64,000 nucleotides of DNA from Litoribaculum gwangyangense (GCF_039543505.1 NZ_BAABJW010000001.1:1116001-1180000); one strand, 5' to 3'; counted from the first letter of the stretch, positions 26,157 through 36,320 are shown. Notes: generated from the letters alone by a model not told the origin. Numbers and translations: made by a program.

Positions 26157-26882
26157 ATGAATTCATTAAAAAACAAAACCGCATTAATTACAGGAGGCAC
26201 CAAGGGCATTGGCTACGCCATTGCACTTTCTTTACTAAATGAAGGGATAAACGTAGTTATAACAAGTAGAAATCAATCTTCGGCTACAAAGGCCGCAAAT
26301 GTTTTAAATGCCAATATAAAAACTAATGCAAGGGCTATTGGTATTGAGGCTGATGTTAAGAGCTTTATTAGTCAACAAAAAGCAGTTGAAGAGACTTTGA
26401 AACATTTTAAGCAATTGGATATAGTTATAGCCAATGCTGGTTTGGGACATTTTGCAAGTATAGAAGATTTAACTTTAGAGCAATGGCAAGAAACCATTGA
26501 TACCAATTTAACGGGAGTTTTTTATTCCATAAAATCGAGCGTGGAAGCATTAAAGATAACCGAAGGCTATTTTATTACTATTTCAAGTTTAGCGGGAACA
26601 AACTTTTTCGCAAAAGGATCTGCTTACAATGCCAGTAAATTTGGTGTTACTGGTTTTACACAAGCCGTTATGTTAGATTTACGTCAGCATAATATTAAAG
26701 TAAGCACAATCATGCCGGGGTCTGTTGCTACGCATTTCAATGGAAAAACACCCAGTGAAAGCGATGCTTGGAAAATTCAAGGTGAGGATATTGGTGAATT
26801 GGTAGTAGATTTACTTAGAATGAACCCCAGAACCTTACCAAGTAAAATTGAAGTTAGACCAACAATGCCACCTAGTAAATAG
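26157..26882 (+). CDS. Short-chain dehydrogenase/reductase
   Basis: A 241-residue SDR oxidoreductase. I start at ATG 26157 instead of an in-frame TTG at 26139 because the Rossmann strand begins directly after it. The cofactor loop is TGGTKGIGYAIA, followed by IANAGLG, the catalytic Ser in ISSLAG and the YxxxK pair in YNASKFG; the later MPGSVATHF segment fits the classical type. The Arg after strand 2 (TSRNQSS) suggests NADP(H). The substrate cannot be told. It is convergent with the M64 peptidase gene. Confidence 0.93.
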   Translation: MNSLKNKTALITGGTKGIGYAIALSLLNEGINVVITSRNQSSATKAANVLNANIKTNARAIGIEADVKSFISQQKAVEETLKHFKQLDIVIANAGLGHFASIEDLTLEQWQETIDTNLTGVFYSIKSSVEALKITEGYFITISSLAGTNFFAKGSAYNASKFGVTGFTQAVMLDLRQHNIKVSTIMPGSVATHFNGKTPSESDAWKIQGEDIGELVVDLLRMNPRTLPSKIEVRPTMPPSK

Positions 26883-26891
26883 TCTAACAAG

Positions 26892-28307
26892 TTAGTTTTT
26901 TACTATTTTTTTACTGGTAACCAATACATTGTCAACATAAAAATTCGTGATATAAATACCCTTAGATAAATTACCTAAGTCAAGTTGTTGAGTTTCATAA
27001 TTTGAAACAAAAAGAGACTCAATTTTTTTACCATCTAAGCTTACAATATCAATTTTAAGATTCAAATTCCTTAGGTTTTCAAACTTAAAATTGATTATAC
27101 TGTTTGTTGGATTTGGATACATATTTATACTTAAGTTATTGATTGCACTGGTAATATCTTCTAGACCTAAAGTAGAATAATTTATAGTCCAAGTAACAGT
27201 ATAAACATGTATAGTTTCATGATTATCTACTTTTAATGCACTAGAATTATCAGTTACCACTGTGCTTAAAGAGTTAAAGCCTTCAACCAAGTCAGTTTCC
27301 ATTATGGAAACAGCATCTACATTTGTTGCAATGTTTAAGCCATTTAAGGTCCATTCATTCAACAAAGTATTAGGTATGGTTTTTATTAAATTAATACCAA
27401 AATCCAATGGGAAACTTGGATTGTTTACCGAGTTTGAAACGGGATTGTATGAATCAATGGGTGACACCAAATCATGTATTTTCTCAATAATACCCTCTTT
27501 ACAAACCGAACAGAAAGGTACACCTAAGTATCGCATTTTACAGTTTTGATGTGGTCTATTCCAAGTGGCAGCAGTTCCAGATGTTCCATAGGGGTAAACT
27601 CCAATACTATTTATATCAATCCAGTTTTTCCATTTTACCAAGCTTGCGTTTGTTTCCTGTGTCATGTTTATGGCCTCTGCCGCTAAGGCATCACCTGGAT
27701 AATATTCATCTTTTAAATCAAACAGTGAATGACCCAATTCATGTATGGCAATTTCACTTGAACTAGATCCAGTCGAAGCCATGGGGAATGGCCCGCCACT
27801 ACCACCATACACATTGGAGTTTACCAAAATTATGGTTTGGTCGTATTCTGGGAAGTTGTTCGCCAAAACTGCATTAATTTTGGATTCGGTATTATTGGCG
27901 TAAAAACCATCAATTTCATAGAAAAGCAATCTGTGAAATCCAAAAGAGTCAAAAGTTGCGTTGAAGTAAGTATCGGCAGTTGTAATGGGTGATGCAGGTT
28001 CACTAACGTCAGTTGCCGTTCCTGGATGATCGGCACCGCTTTCATTTGATGGCACTTTTATGATAAAAACATTAAAATAATCTGCATATTCCAAAAAAGG
28101 CGATTGCGAAAACATGTCGTTCATAAAGTTAGTGGCATCCGTTTCAAATTTTGCAAATTCAGAGATTTGATAGCCTTCACTTAAAATTACAAGATTAATT
28201 CTTTTATCATTATCACCAGAAACTTTTAAAGCTTGAACATCAAAAATTTGAGCTGAAACCTTCATCACATTAATTAAAAACAATATGAATAAAAACCTTT
28301 GTTTCAT
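26892..28307 (-). CDS. Secreted M64-family metallopeptidase with T9SS sorting domain
   Basis: A 471-residue secreted zinc peptidase. The ATG at 28307 overlaps the stop of the upstream lipoprotein gene (TGATG). A signal peptide precedes the M64 (IgA peptidase-like) domain, which contains NLVILSEGYQ, PSNESGADHPG and the catalytic IHELGHSLFDLKDEYY (about residue 185), the Gly-His-Ser and DEY portions being diagnostic. Residues about 395-471 are a T9SS type A C-terminal domain (MYPNPTNSIINF, ISKGIYITNFYV-like and a Lys-rich end), so it is exported across the outer membrane and attached or released there. Confidence 0.92.
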   Translation of the reverse strand: MKQRFLFILFLINVMKVSAQIFDVQALKVSGDNDKRINLVILSEGYQISEFAKFETDATNFMNDMFSQSPFLEYADYFNVFIIKVPSNESGADHPGTATDVSEPASPITTADTYFNATFDSFGFHRLLFYEIDGFYANNTESKINAVLANNFPEYDQTIILVNSNVYGGSGGPFPMASTGSSSSEIAIHELGHSLFDLKDEYYPGDALAAEAINMTQETNASLVKWKNWIDINSIGVYPYGTSGTAATWNRPHQNCKMRYLGVPFCSVCKEGIIEKIHDLVSPIDSYNPVSNSVNNPSFPLDFGINLIKTIPNTLLNEWTLNGLNIATNVDAVSIMETDLVEGFNSLSTVVTDNSSALKVDNHETIHVYTVTWTINYSTLGLEDITSAINNLSINMYPNPTNSIINFKFENLRNLNLKIDIVSLDGKKIESLFVSNYETQQLDLGNLSKGIYITNFYVDNVLVTSKKIVKN

Positions 28308-28804
28308 CAATCAATAGCGGTTGTTATTAAAGCTTTCGTTTTGTTTTTTTTAGTATTAAAGTTATATATACTTATATATTTTGTGTTTGGTTCTAGTTGC
28401 AGTCTAATTGCTATTTGGGTACTATCTAATTCAATTTGTTTATTATTAAATGATTTGGAATCATCAATATATTCAATGTTTTTAATTAAGGGATTTTTTA
28501 CAATTTGCCTTTGTAATATATTATTATTTTTATCTAATTGTGCGCAAATTAAATCTCCTGTTATCCCCTCTAATACTTTATTTTTTTTCAATTTAACATC
28601 AGCAACTATTTGATTTATAAACTGCAATGTAACATCATTATTAGCCATTTTTTTGATGCTATAATTTAAAAAGATGATTTTAGGATGACTTTCTATGGAC
28701 GCCTCTTTTGCTAAAATATTTTTTTTGGTTGCACAGGAAAAAATTATTAACCCTAAAAATAGAATTAAAATTGATTTAAACTTTATGTTTTTGTTAGGTT
28801 TCAA
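28307..28804 (-). CDS. Small hypothetical lipoprotein
   Basis: A 165-residue protein from a TTG start; no in-frame ATG precedes the lipobox. The N-terminal signal ends in LIIFSC (Cys24), followed by Ala-Thr-Lys-Lys. The mature part has no recognised domain, and is rich in Lys, Asn and Ile with alternating strands. It is translationally coupled to the M64 peptidase (TGATG overlap), so an accessory or regulatory role for that secreted enzyme is possible but unproven. Confidence 0.65.
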   Translation of the reverse strand: MKPNKNIKFKSILILFLGLIIFSCATKKNILAKEASIESHPKIIFLNYSIKKMANNDVTLQFINQIVADVKLKKNKVLEGITGDLICAQLDKNNNILQRQIVKNPLIKNIEYIDDSKSFNNKQIELDSTQIAIRLQLEPNTKYISIYNFNTKKNKTKALITTAID

Positions 28805-28855
28805 AATAGCAATTTGGGATACGATTTTGTAAATATAAATATTTTAAGCGTTTAA

Positions 28856-31800
28856 TCAATTAACACTAATCCTTGTACCCTCACTATGGCTACTAAATTC
28901 AGGGGCATACATATTTTGAATAGTTGTTATCCCATTGCTCATATTACCTGCATTGTTTACACGTAAATCGTATTCAAAAACATAGGTGCCTTTTGGTAAA
29001 TAATCAAAAAAGAAATTGGTTGAAGCGTCTTTAGTGCTTTCATAATAGCCTAAACCGTCTTGCCATTTGTATTCTGAAATTACATTTATAGGTTCTAATC
29101 CAGAAGCGCGCATATCCTTCAAATGTAAAAACTCCATGTTTCTATCGCTACGTATTTCAATACGAACGCGAACTAAATCGCCTACTTTTAAATCGGTTTC
29201 GTTGGTTATTTCTGTAATTCCTTCACCTAAATTTGTATTCTTTTTAAGGAATAGTTTTTTGTTCAATTTAAGAGGTGTTTCAGCCGATGTGATTTTATCT
29301 AAATCTTCAAAATACTGCCAATACAAACTACCCCAAGCTATACCTTCGCCTTTTTTGGTAAGTGTTACTTCAGCCATTTCGGGTTTAATTTCTGAGGGAT
29401 TCCAAGAGGTTTTATAATAACCGGTTCCGGCTTCCACTTTTATATTTTCAAGTTTTGAAGGCTCAATCTTTTGATTGCCAACTAAAACCTCTACAGCATC
29501 TGTTACGCTCAACCAATCACTGCCTTGAAGTAATAAGGCATAAACCGCTTCGGTGGTGGCTTTGGTGGTTTTCCATTGGTTAGTTTGCTTGTTTTTAAGT
29601 AACCAAATTTTTAAGCTGTCAATGGTATTAGGGTCCTTTTCAATTTCTGAAAAAGCCTCAATTAATAACGCTTGGGTTTCAATAGGTGCTTGGTACCAAT
29701 ACCAAGAGTTGGTGTTTTCTTTCCAGTACATCCCTAATTCATCACTGGTAATACTCGTTTCTTTTAGTGAGTTTAAAATTTTGGTAGCTGTTTTTGAATC
29801 ATTGTTACGATACGACACCAAAGCCATCAATCCTTTTGAATATAAAGAGCGACTCAACCAATATTTTTGGATTTGAGTTTGATAATAATTGATGACGTCT
29901 TCCAAATCTTTTGATTTTTTAATGTCAGGGAAGAAGCTTCGAATGTATAAATAATGCAGTTGTGTGTAGCTTAAATGGTCTTTATTTAAATCTGCTTTGG
30001 CATCGTATTTTCTGATGTCTTTGTATTCTTGAATGAATTCTGAATCGAGGTATCCGATGGCCTCTTCAATCATTTTTGACCCTTCGACTGCGCTCAGGGT
30101 GACACCGAGTTTGGAAAGATGTCCAAAACCAGAAATAATGTGCTGGGTAATGTATCTATTTTCGCGACCACCATTAAACCACGCCCAAGCCCCAGAATCC
30201 ATTTGATTATGTTCTAATTTTTTAAATGCAGATTCTAATTCATTCTTCATTTTATTAATATCGAATAACAAAGCGATGCGTTTTTTCTGTTCGCTTTCGC
30301 TTTGTGCATCACGCAACCAAGGCGTTTCTTGAATTAAAATAGACTTTAAGTCTTCATTCTTTTCTAGGTTAGAAACCAGTGCGTCAGAATCCCTCCATTG
30401 GTTAAAAACGGCTTGAATTCTAGGGTTGGAATTTGCAATATGACTCGCCAACGCATTGGCGTAATATCTACTGAATGTTTGCTCATTACACTCATAAGGG
30501 TATTCCATTAAATAGGGCAATGCCTGAACCGCATACCACGCTGGATTGGAAGTGATTTCCAAAGTCAATTTATGGTTTTTAAGCGTTGTTGAGGTATTAG
30601 TTTTAAGCTTATCCAAAGTAAAAGTCCTAGTTTCGTTACTTTTAGTCCACATGGGTAAAGTTTCGGTTACCAGCATTCGATTGCTTAAAACAGGTAATGC
30701 GTTTTGTTCGCCATCACTAAAGGTTTCAGACTTGGCTATGATTTTATACTGAATAGCATCCACACCATCAGGAATGGTTAATTTCCATGATACTTGTGTA
30801 TTACCTTTGGCGTCAACGGCAAAAGCCCCATCTAACTTCCCCGAAGGGGAAGAACTGAGCAAGTTTGCTGTTATATCTTTTCCTGTAACAGCATCGGTTA
30901 AAATTAAGAAGGCATTTCCAGAAAGTTGTTTGTCAGTTAGGTTTGCGATTTTTGTACTAATAGTTATCTCATCGCCTTGACGTAAAAAACGTGGTGCGTT
31001 GGCGATTACCATTAACTCTTTTTGGGTGACTGTGGTTAAAGTTTTAGTCGCACTTTCCAAGGTTTTTGTATGTGCCAATAATTGCAATTTCCATTGGGTT
31101 AGGGCTTCGGGTGTAGTAAAGCTAAAACTCACATTGCTATCTTTATCCGTTTGTAAGTGCGGAAAGAAAAAGGCAGTTTCTTGGAGGTTTTTACGGATTT
31201 GAATTCCGTTTGTTTCAAACTCTTTCTCTTCTTTTTTACGTTTTGGACCATTAGGATTATAAGCAAAAGCAATTTCCACATTCTCTTCAGCGACAGAATC
31301 ATATTGAACAGATGTTACAGAAGCTCTCAAACTTCTTTTTTCGGTAGCATATCCAACTGTTACAATTTCTTCTAAACGTTCAACACTTTCTGCCAATGAA
31401 ACATTTATAACATTATTTTGATTAACATTAATTTCTCTTGAATTAAAACCAACATAACTCATTACCAAAATTTCATCTTTTGAAGCTTCAATACTAAAAT
31501 TTCCATCAAAATCGGTTGTTACACCTCTTGACGTTCCTTTAACTATAACTGAAACTCCAGGTAATGGGTTGCCTTCAGAATCAAAAACAGTTCCTGAAAT
31601 AAATCCTTTTTTTATAGAATCATCATATTTTGATTCAGTCTTTAATCGTAAAGATTTTACATAATTATCAAAACGCCATTTGTTAAAATTAAAGCTAAAC
31701 CCAAACCAATTCAGCTGGTCATAATATTGTTGTGGGTAGTTAGTATAAGTTCTTTCATTATACACTCTAAAATTTTTTGTTCCAAAACTATTATAGGCTC

Positions 31801-34800
31801 TACTTTGGTTATAAGATGAGTAATTGGGTTGCATTATGGGGTTGAAGCTCCAAGCATGCGGTTTAAACTGGTCTAAAGAGGCATCGTACATGCTAGCTAA
31901 AAGTTCAGCACTTACTTTTTCACTTTGTGGACCTGATATTTTAAAGCTCCAAGTTTCATCGGAACCTGGTTGTAATTTATCTCTAAAAGAGGTGGTTTCA
32001 ATATCTAAATCGGTTTTAGGATAAGGTACTGAAATAATTTGCGTTGAAGATTGAAAACTATTAAACGCTGCAAAACTGTAACTGATGGCAAAACCACCAA
32101 CATCTTTAGGTTCAACTGGAATCTCAATGGTTTTTTTGTTGTTATTAAGTTGGACGATCTCCGTTTTTACAAACTCGTGATTTTTTTCAATTTTAACGGT
32201 TACCTGTAAGTTTTCTGCAGCCGAAGCCAAAGTTACCATAGCTATGTCACCAACTTTATAATTTGATTTATCGGTCGTGATCCTGAATAACTGATTATCG
32301 GCAAGCGTTTTGTCATCATAGCTATATAAAGTTGTTTTGACTTCATCTTTCACTAATTGCCCAAACATATCCTGGCTTTCCAGAAAGACAGTGTATTTCC
32401 CCGATTGCCATCTTTTAATCTTGCCAAGTTCCAAGGTTTTTGATGTTTCAGTATCAAATTCTTTCACAAAAACAAGCTCACCTTTTTCCCAAAGATCAGT
32501 ATTGTGTTCACTGGCATAGGCATCATGTGGAAACAAGTTTTTAAAAGTTTCTTCTGAAAAATCTTGATAGTCTGGCGCAGCCCAAGGACGCTGACGTAAA
32601 ACCGAATTTGGCGCTTTTAATTTGTAAATTTTTATAACGCCTTTGGCAGGAACAAACTCGCCATTTAAGTTTTTGGTATCGATGTTTATGGTATGATCTT
32701 TTTTGTTTTTGTCTAAAACAGTATCCATACCAATATTGGCCACCAAAGCATGATAACCCACATTCACTATGGTGGTTGCACTTCGGGTTTCGCCATTTAA
32801 ATCGGTAACATCGGCTGTAATTTCATAATTAAAAATAGGCAAACTGCTTTTCTCAACACTTTGGTCTGGAATGGCTTTAAATGTAATTTCAAATTCTCCT
32901 TTATCATTGGTGATGCTTTCACCATGAGTGATTTCCTGTGGCTCACTGTTAAACCATGGGCGATACCAGTAATACCAACGCGGATATTGTACTTTTCTGT
33001 GCACCCGATACACTACTTTGGCATCGGTAATATTGCTGCCAGCATACGCCAATGCCGTTCCTTTTACGAAAACTGAATCGTTGATTTTAAAGGTTTTGGT
33101 AACGGGCGTAAATTTGGTTTCAAACTTAGGGCGTTTGTATTCCTCTACCGAGAAATAATGTTCTGTAAAAAAGTCTTTTTCATCGCCATCAAATTCAATG
33201 TAGTATTCACCGTTTAACCCGTTATTAGGTAGAATAAATTCACCCGACACCGAGCCAAAATCGTTGGTTGTAAACTCTAATTCTTTTATTTCTTCATCAT
33301 TTACGTTGTACAACGTAGCGTAAACAGGTTCGTTGGCAACCACTTCAGAGTTGCCATTTTTTGTTCTTAGGGCTATAGCTTTAAAATAAACGGTTTGTCC
33401 GGGTCTGTAAATACTTCTATCTGTGAAAATGAAAGCTTTATAGTCTATATCTTCTTTTTCGGTTTTATATAATTGACTTATATAATAATCACCAAAATAG
33501 GCAGTATCATTAACGTAGGTAACTATAACTGAAACATTACGATAACGGTCTGTAGATTTTTCAATTTTTATTTCGCCAAGGGCATTTGTTTTGAAATTTT
33601 CTCTTCGAGGTTTTCTCCTGTTATTTTCAAAATAACTCAACTCAACTTTTGCATTGGCAATAGGTGCACCATTATTTCTGTCAATAATTTGAAAGATTTT
33701 GTATTTGCTACTTTCAGTTTCAACTAGGGCTAAATTGGTTACTTGAATGGTTGAAAAAGCAAAGGTTTCAGCATCATTTTTAACCGAGGCAAAAATTAAA
33801 TAATCGCCATTATTCAGTTTAGGGATTAAAATTTCTGTAGTGTGCGTTTGAAAGTCATTTTCGTTTTTTAGGGTACTTTCCCAATATTTATGAGCATCCA
33901 ATTTTTTAATAAACGCCAGTTGTTCGTCTTTTCGATAAATTTTATTAAAGGTCTCTAGTCGGTTTCTACTCATTTTAAAAACCGTAAAATCGAGTTCACT
34001 TAGGTTTTTATAGCTTACAAGTAATCGTGCGTGTTTTTGAATGGGTAAAAAGCTTTCGGTCGTAATTTGAAGTGTTTGTTGCTCAATTTGAGATTTTAAA
34101 ACGTTGCACTTTTCTGCACCTTTACTTTTTGGAAATTTTGCAATGATGTTATCACAAATCTCCATAGCTTTTTTCGCTTTCCAACGATGCTCTTCATTGG
34201 TTTTAGGCTGGTATTGATGGCTTTGTCCGTAATAAATGGAAGCCATTTCAAAATCGTACAAACCAGAAACTTCATGGGTTTTTAATTTTTCACTTTCACT
34301 TTTTAAGGTGTTTAATAAAATATCTTCTTTTGTATTAAACGTAGCATGTTCGTTTACAAATTTTAATCTATTAATATTAACATCTGCGAACGCAAATGGT
34401 TCTTGATCCTTTAAATGAAATTGAATTAAATCCTGGTATATTTTAAGCGCATTCAATTGAAGTGACGTAGAATCTTTCGATTCTAGTCGTAAACTTAAAA
34501 ACGTGGGTGCATTATCCAAATAATTGGTATCATCAAGCTCAAATTTATAAGCAGGTTTCGTTATATTCGTTTCATTGGTTTTGTAAAATTCGAGTGCTTC
34601 ATGGTTTAAAAAATCGAACAACGTTGGTCTATATATTTTAGAGTCTTTTTGAAGATTTAAAAGTATATCGTAATTTTCCAAAGGCTCTAATTGAAGCATT
34701 AGGCCATTTTGCAGGGATTTTTGATAATGTATATGAATTTCATAAAATAATGTTTGTAAATCCCAGGTTCTAAAATCATAAGTATCAACTTTTTTAGCTG

Positions 34801-35185
34801 TTTTTGTGCGGTTATAAAATTTCCAACGGTTTTGCTGGAAATATTGCCAATACATGTCCGCTAGTAAACTTTCTAAAATATTTTTTGTAGGGAATTGGCT
34901 GTTTTCTATTTCGGTTATAAAATCATCAATGATTTTAAGCTGAGCATTTTCCTCTAAGACCAAAGCAAACTTGCTTTTAAACAACATAGTTTTTATAAGT
35001 TGTGGGGTGTTTTCGTTTTTTCTTGCTTTTTGGCTAATGGCTTCAACAACTTTTAAAGCAGATTTAGGTAGCCCTTCAATTTCAAATTGCTCAACTTTAA
35101 ACCATAAATCATCATAATTAGAATTTTGTGCTTTTGCGAAATTTGCAAAAAGCAAAATCATTAATAAAGTTGTGAATGTTCTCAT
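28856..35185 (-). CDS. Giant alpha-2-macroglobulin-family protein with embedded SusC-like N-terminal domain
   Basis: A 2109-residue exported protein; ATG 35185 gives a clean signal peptide ending FAKAQ, so I prefer it to the TTG at 35215. After an N-terminal helical region come repeated macroglobulin beta domains (DRSIYRPGQTVYFKAI is the hallmark MG entry), then the A2M region with EALTQWKLQLLAHT, a thioester-like CNEQ in YPYECNEQTFSRYY (about residue 1565) and the terpenoid-cyclase-like helical domain. Residues about 1195-1300 are a carboxypeptidase-regulatory-like domain followed by EEIVTVGYATEK, as at the front of SusC receptors. Known bacterial relatives trap proteases in the periplasm. 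A repeat-derived peptide sits near residue 1698. Confidence 0.9.
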   Translation of the reverse strand: MRTFTTLLMILLFANFAKAQNSNYDDLWFKVEQFEIEGLPKSALKVVEAISQKARKNENTPQLIKTMLFKSKFALVLEENAQLKIIDDFITEIENSQFPTKNILESLLADMYWQYFQQNRWKFYNRTKTAKKVDTYDFRTWDLQTLFYEIHIHYQKSLQNGLMLQLEPLENYDILLNLQKDSKIYRPTLFDFLNHEALEFYKTNETNITKPAYKFELDDTNYLDNAPTFLSLRLESKDSTSLQLNALKIYQDLIQFHLKDQEPFAFADVNINRLKFVNEHATFNTKEDILLNTLKSESEKLKTHEVSGLYDFEMASIYYGQSHQYQPKTNEEHRWKAKKAMEICDNIIAKFPKSKGAEKCNVLKSQIEQQTLQITTESFLPIQKHARLLVSYKNLSELDFTVFKMSRNRLETFNKIYRKDEQLAFIKKLDAHKYWESTLKNENDFQTHTTEILIPKLNNGDYLIFASVKNDAETFAFSTIQVTNLALVETESSKYKIFQIIDRNNGAPIANAKVELSYFENNRRKPRRENFKTNALGEIKIEKSTDRYRNVSVIVTYVNDTAYFGDYYISQLYKTEKEDIDYKAFIFTDRSIYRPGQTVYFKAIALRTKNGNSEVVANEPVYATLYNVNDEEIKELEFTTNDFGSVSGEFILPNNGLNGEYYIEFDGDEKDFFTEHYFSVEEYKRPKFETKFTPVTKTFKINDSVFVKGTALAYAGSNITDAKVVYRVHRKVQYPRWYYWYRPWFNSEPQEITHGESITNDKGEFEITFKAIPDQSVEKSSLPIFNYEITADVTDLNGETRSATTIVNVGYHALVANIGMDTVLDKNKKDHTINIDTKNLNGEFVPAKGVIKIYKLKAPNSVLRQRPWAAPDYQDFSEETFKNLFPHDAYASEHNTDLWEKGELVFVKEFDTETSKTLELGKIKRWQSGKYTVFLESQDMFGQLVKDEVKTTLYSYDDKTLADNQLFRITTDKSNYKVGDIAMVTLASAAENLQVTVKIEKNHEFVKTEIVQLNNNKKTIEIPVEPKDVGGFAISYSFAAFNSFQSSTQIISVPYPKTDLDIETTSFRDKLQPGSDETWSFKISGPQSEKVSAELLASMYDASLDQFKPHAWSFNPIMQPNYSSYNQSRAYNSFGTKNFRVYNERTYTNYPQQYYDQLNWFGFSFNFNKWRFDNYVKSLRLKTESKYDDSIKKGFISGTVFDSEGNPLPGVSVIVKGTSRGVTTDFDGNFSIEASKDEILVMSYVGFNSREINVNQNNVINVSLAESVERLEEIVTVGYATEKRSLRASVTSVQYDSVAEENVEIAFAYNPNGPKRKKEEKEFETNGIQIRKNLQETAFFFPHLQTDKDSNVSFSFTTPEALTQWKLQLLAHTKTLESATKTLTTVTQKELMVIANAPRFLRQGDEITISTKIANLTDKQLSGNAFLILTDAVTGKDITANLLSSSPSGKLDGAFAVDAKGNTQVSWKLTIPDGVDAIQYKIIAKSETFSDGEQNALPVLSNRMLVTETLPMWTKSNETRTFTLDKLKTNTSTTLKNHKLTLEITSNPAWYAVQALPYLMEYPYECNEQTFSRYYANALASHIANSNPRIQAVFNQWRDSDALVSNLEKNEDLKSILIQETPWLRDAQSESEQKKRIALLFDINKMKNELESAFKKLEHNQMDSGAWAWFNGGRENRYITQHIISGFGHLSKLGVTLSAVEGSKMIEEAIGYLDSEFIQEYKDIRKYDAKADLNKDHLSYTQLHYLYIRSFFPDIKKSKDLEDVINYYQTQIQKYWLSRSLYSKGLMALVSYRNNDSKTATKILNSLKETSITSDELGMYWKENTNSWYWYQAPIETQALLIEAFSEIEKDPNTIDSLKIWLLKNKQTNQWKTTKATTEAVYALLLQGSDWLSVTDAVEVLVGNQKIEPSKLENIKVEAGTGYYKTSWNPSEIKPEMAEVTLTKKGEGIAWGSLYWQYFEDLDKITSAETPLKLNKKLFLKKNTNLGEGITEITNETDLKVGDLVRVRIEIRSDRNMEFLHLKDMRASGLEPINVISEYKWQDGLGYYESTKDASTNFFFDYLPKGTYVFEYDLRVNNAGNMSNGITTIQNMYAPEFSSHSEGTRISVN
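30078..30106 (-). repeat. GC-rich interspersed element inserted in frame within the A2M gene
   Basis: Minus strand CACCCTGAGCGCAGTCGAAG plus GGTC, flanked by ACCCT/AGGGT inverted ends, stands out against the AT-rich gene. It encodes VTLSAVEGSK in the A2M helical domain without breaking the frame. I remember near-identical sequences scattered through many Flavobacteriaceae genomes; that similarity was not checked here. Confidence 0.6.
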
Positions 35186-35296
35186 GTTTAAAATTTTACC
35201 ACTAACTACTTTCAAAAGTCATTCCAAAAACAATTATTTTCATTGGAGTTCGTTGGTTGAGTGAAGTTAGCTATTTTTTAACTCAGTTATAAAGAT

Positions 35297-35304
35297 TAAC
35301 TTTG
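35297..35304 (+). promoter_or_regulatory. Candidate -7 promoter box for the TPR gene
   Basis: TAACTTTG is an exact TAnnTTTG match ending 17 bases before the ATG at 35322. A -33 TTTG is not clear at the usual spacing. Confidence 0.35.
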
Positions 35305-35321
35305 CTTTTTCGATCTAATAT

Positions 35322-36275
35322 ATGATGAACAAGTTTTTATATCTGCTATTTTTTCCTGTTTTAGTCTTAGGTCAAACTTCTTTTGATGAGATTGAACCTC
35401 TTTTTCACAAAAAGGAATTTAAAAAAGCAGAAACTATAGTAGCCAAATATCTTGAAACCGACCCAAATAATCTTAAGGCGATTGAACTATTAGGAGATGC
35501 ATATGGTCACCAAGAAAAATGGGACGATGCCATAAATAATTACAAAAAATTGGTTGAAGCCGATAATAATAATGCCAATTACCACTATAAATATGCTGGT
35601 GCCTTAGGCATGAAAGCATTGCAAAATAAGTTTAAGGCCATTGGTTTTATAGGCGATGTAAAAAACCATTTTATAAAAGCGGCAGAACTAGACCCCAAAC
35701 ACATGGATGCCCGTTGGGCCTTGGTGGAATTGTATATGCAATTACCGGGAGTTTTTGGTGGCAGTAAAACCAAGTCGTTACATTATGCCCAAGAGTTGGA
35801 AAACCTATCTAAAGTTGATGGATACTTAGCCAAAGGCTATATTTATGAATATGATAACCAACCCGAATTGGCTGAAAAGTATTATAAAATGGCCATTAAT
35901 GAAGGAGGGTCATTGGTTTGTTTTAATAAGCTTACCAATTTTTATGAAAGTAAAAATGAACCTCAAAAAGCGATAAAAAATATTGAAGAAGCTCAAGATA
36001 AGCATCCACGAAATGCACTTCATTATCAAATAGGAAAGGTTTCTGCCGAATATAACGTTGAGTTGCAAAAAGGCGAGCAGTGTTTACATATGTACCTAAA
36101 AAACTATTCAGCTGAGGACGGTGTCCCAAAAGCGTGGGCTCACTACCGTTTAGCGCAAATTAACATGCATAAAAACAATAAAGAGGAGGCCTTAAAATAT
36201 ATTAATTTGGCCATCGCCGAACTCCCTAAAATAAAACCTTTTAAAGAACAAAAAGAAAAGATTTTAAATCTTTAA
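35322..36275 (+). CDS. Secreted tetratricopeptide-repeat protein
   Basis: A 317-residue protein with a signal peptide (two tandem ATGs at 35322 and 35325; hydrophobic stretch ending VLGQ) and helical repeats. TPR-type units are visible around YLETDPNNLKAIELLGDAYG, EKWDDAINNYKKLVEADNNN, AELDPKHMDARWALVELYMQ and a later GYIYEYDNQPELAEKYYKMA. It is likely a periplasmic scaffold. It is divergent from the A2M gene across a 136-base gap. No catalytic motif is seen. Confidence 0.85.
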   Translation: MMNKFLYLLFFPVLVLGQTSFDEIEPLFHKKEFKKAETIVAKYLETDPNNLKAIELLGDAYGHQEKWDDAINNYKKLVEADNNNANYHYKYAGALGMKALQNKFKAIGFIGDVKNHFIKAAELDPKHMDARWALVELYMQLPGVFGGSKTKSLHYAQELENLSKVDGYLAKGYIYEYDNQPELAEKYYKMAINEGGSLVCFNKLTNFYESKNEPQKAIKNIEEAQDKHPRNALHYQIGKVSAEYNVELQKGEQCLHMYLKNYSAEDGVPKAWAHYRLAQINMHKNNKEEALKYINLAIAELPKIKPFKEQKEKILNL

Positions 36276-36281
36276 TTTGTA

Positions 36282-36320
36282 GCTCCCTATCGGGATGGCT
36301 TTCCATTTTATCTTTTTTAA
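36282..36320. repeat. Short palindromic interspersed element
   Basis: The region after the TPR gene contains GCTCCCTATCGGGATGGC followed by TTTCC and a T-rich run; TCCC/GGGA forms a small hairpin. It shares the TCCCT...CGG...GCTTTCC pattern with 51780-51861. It may serve as the terminator of the TPR gene. Confidence 0.4.
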
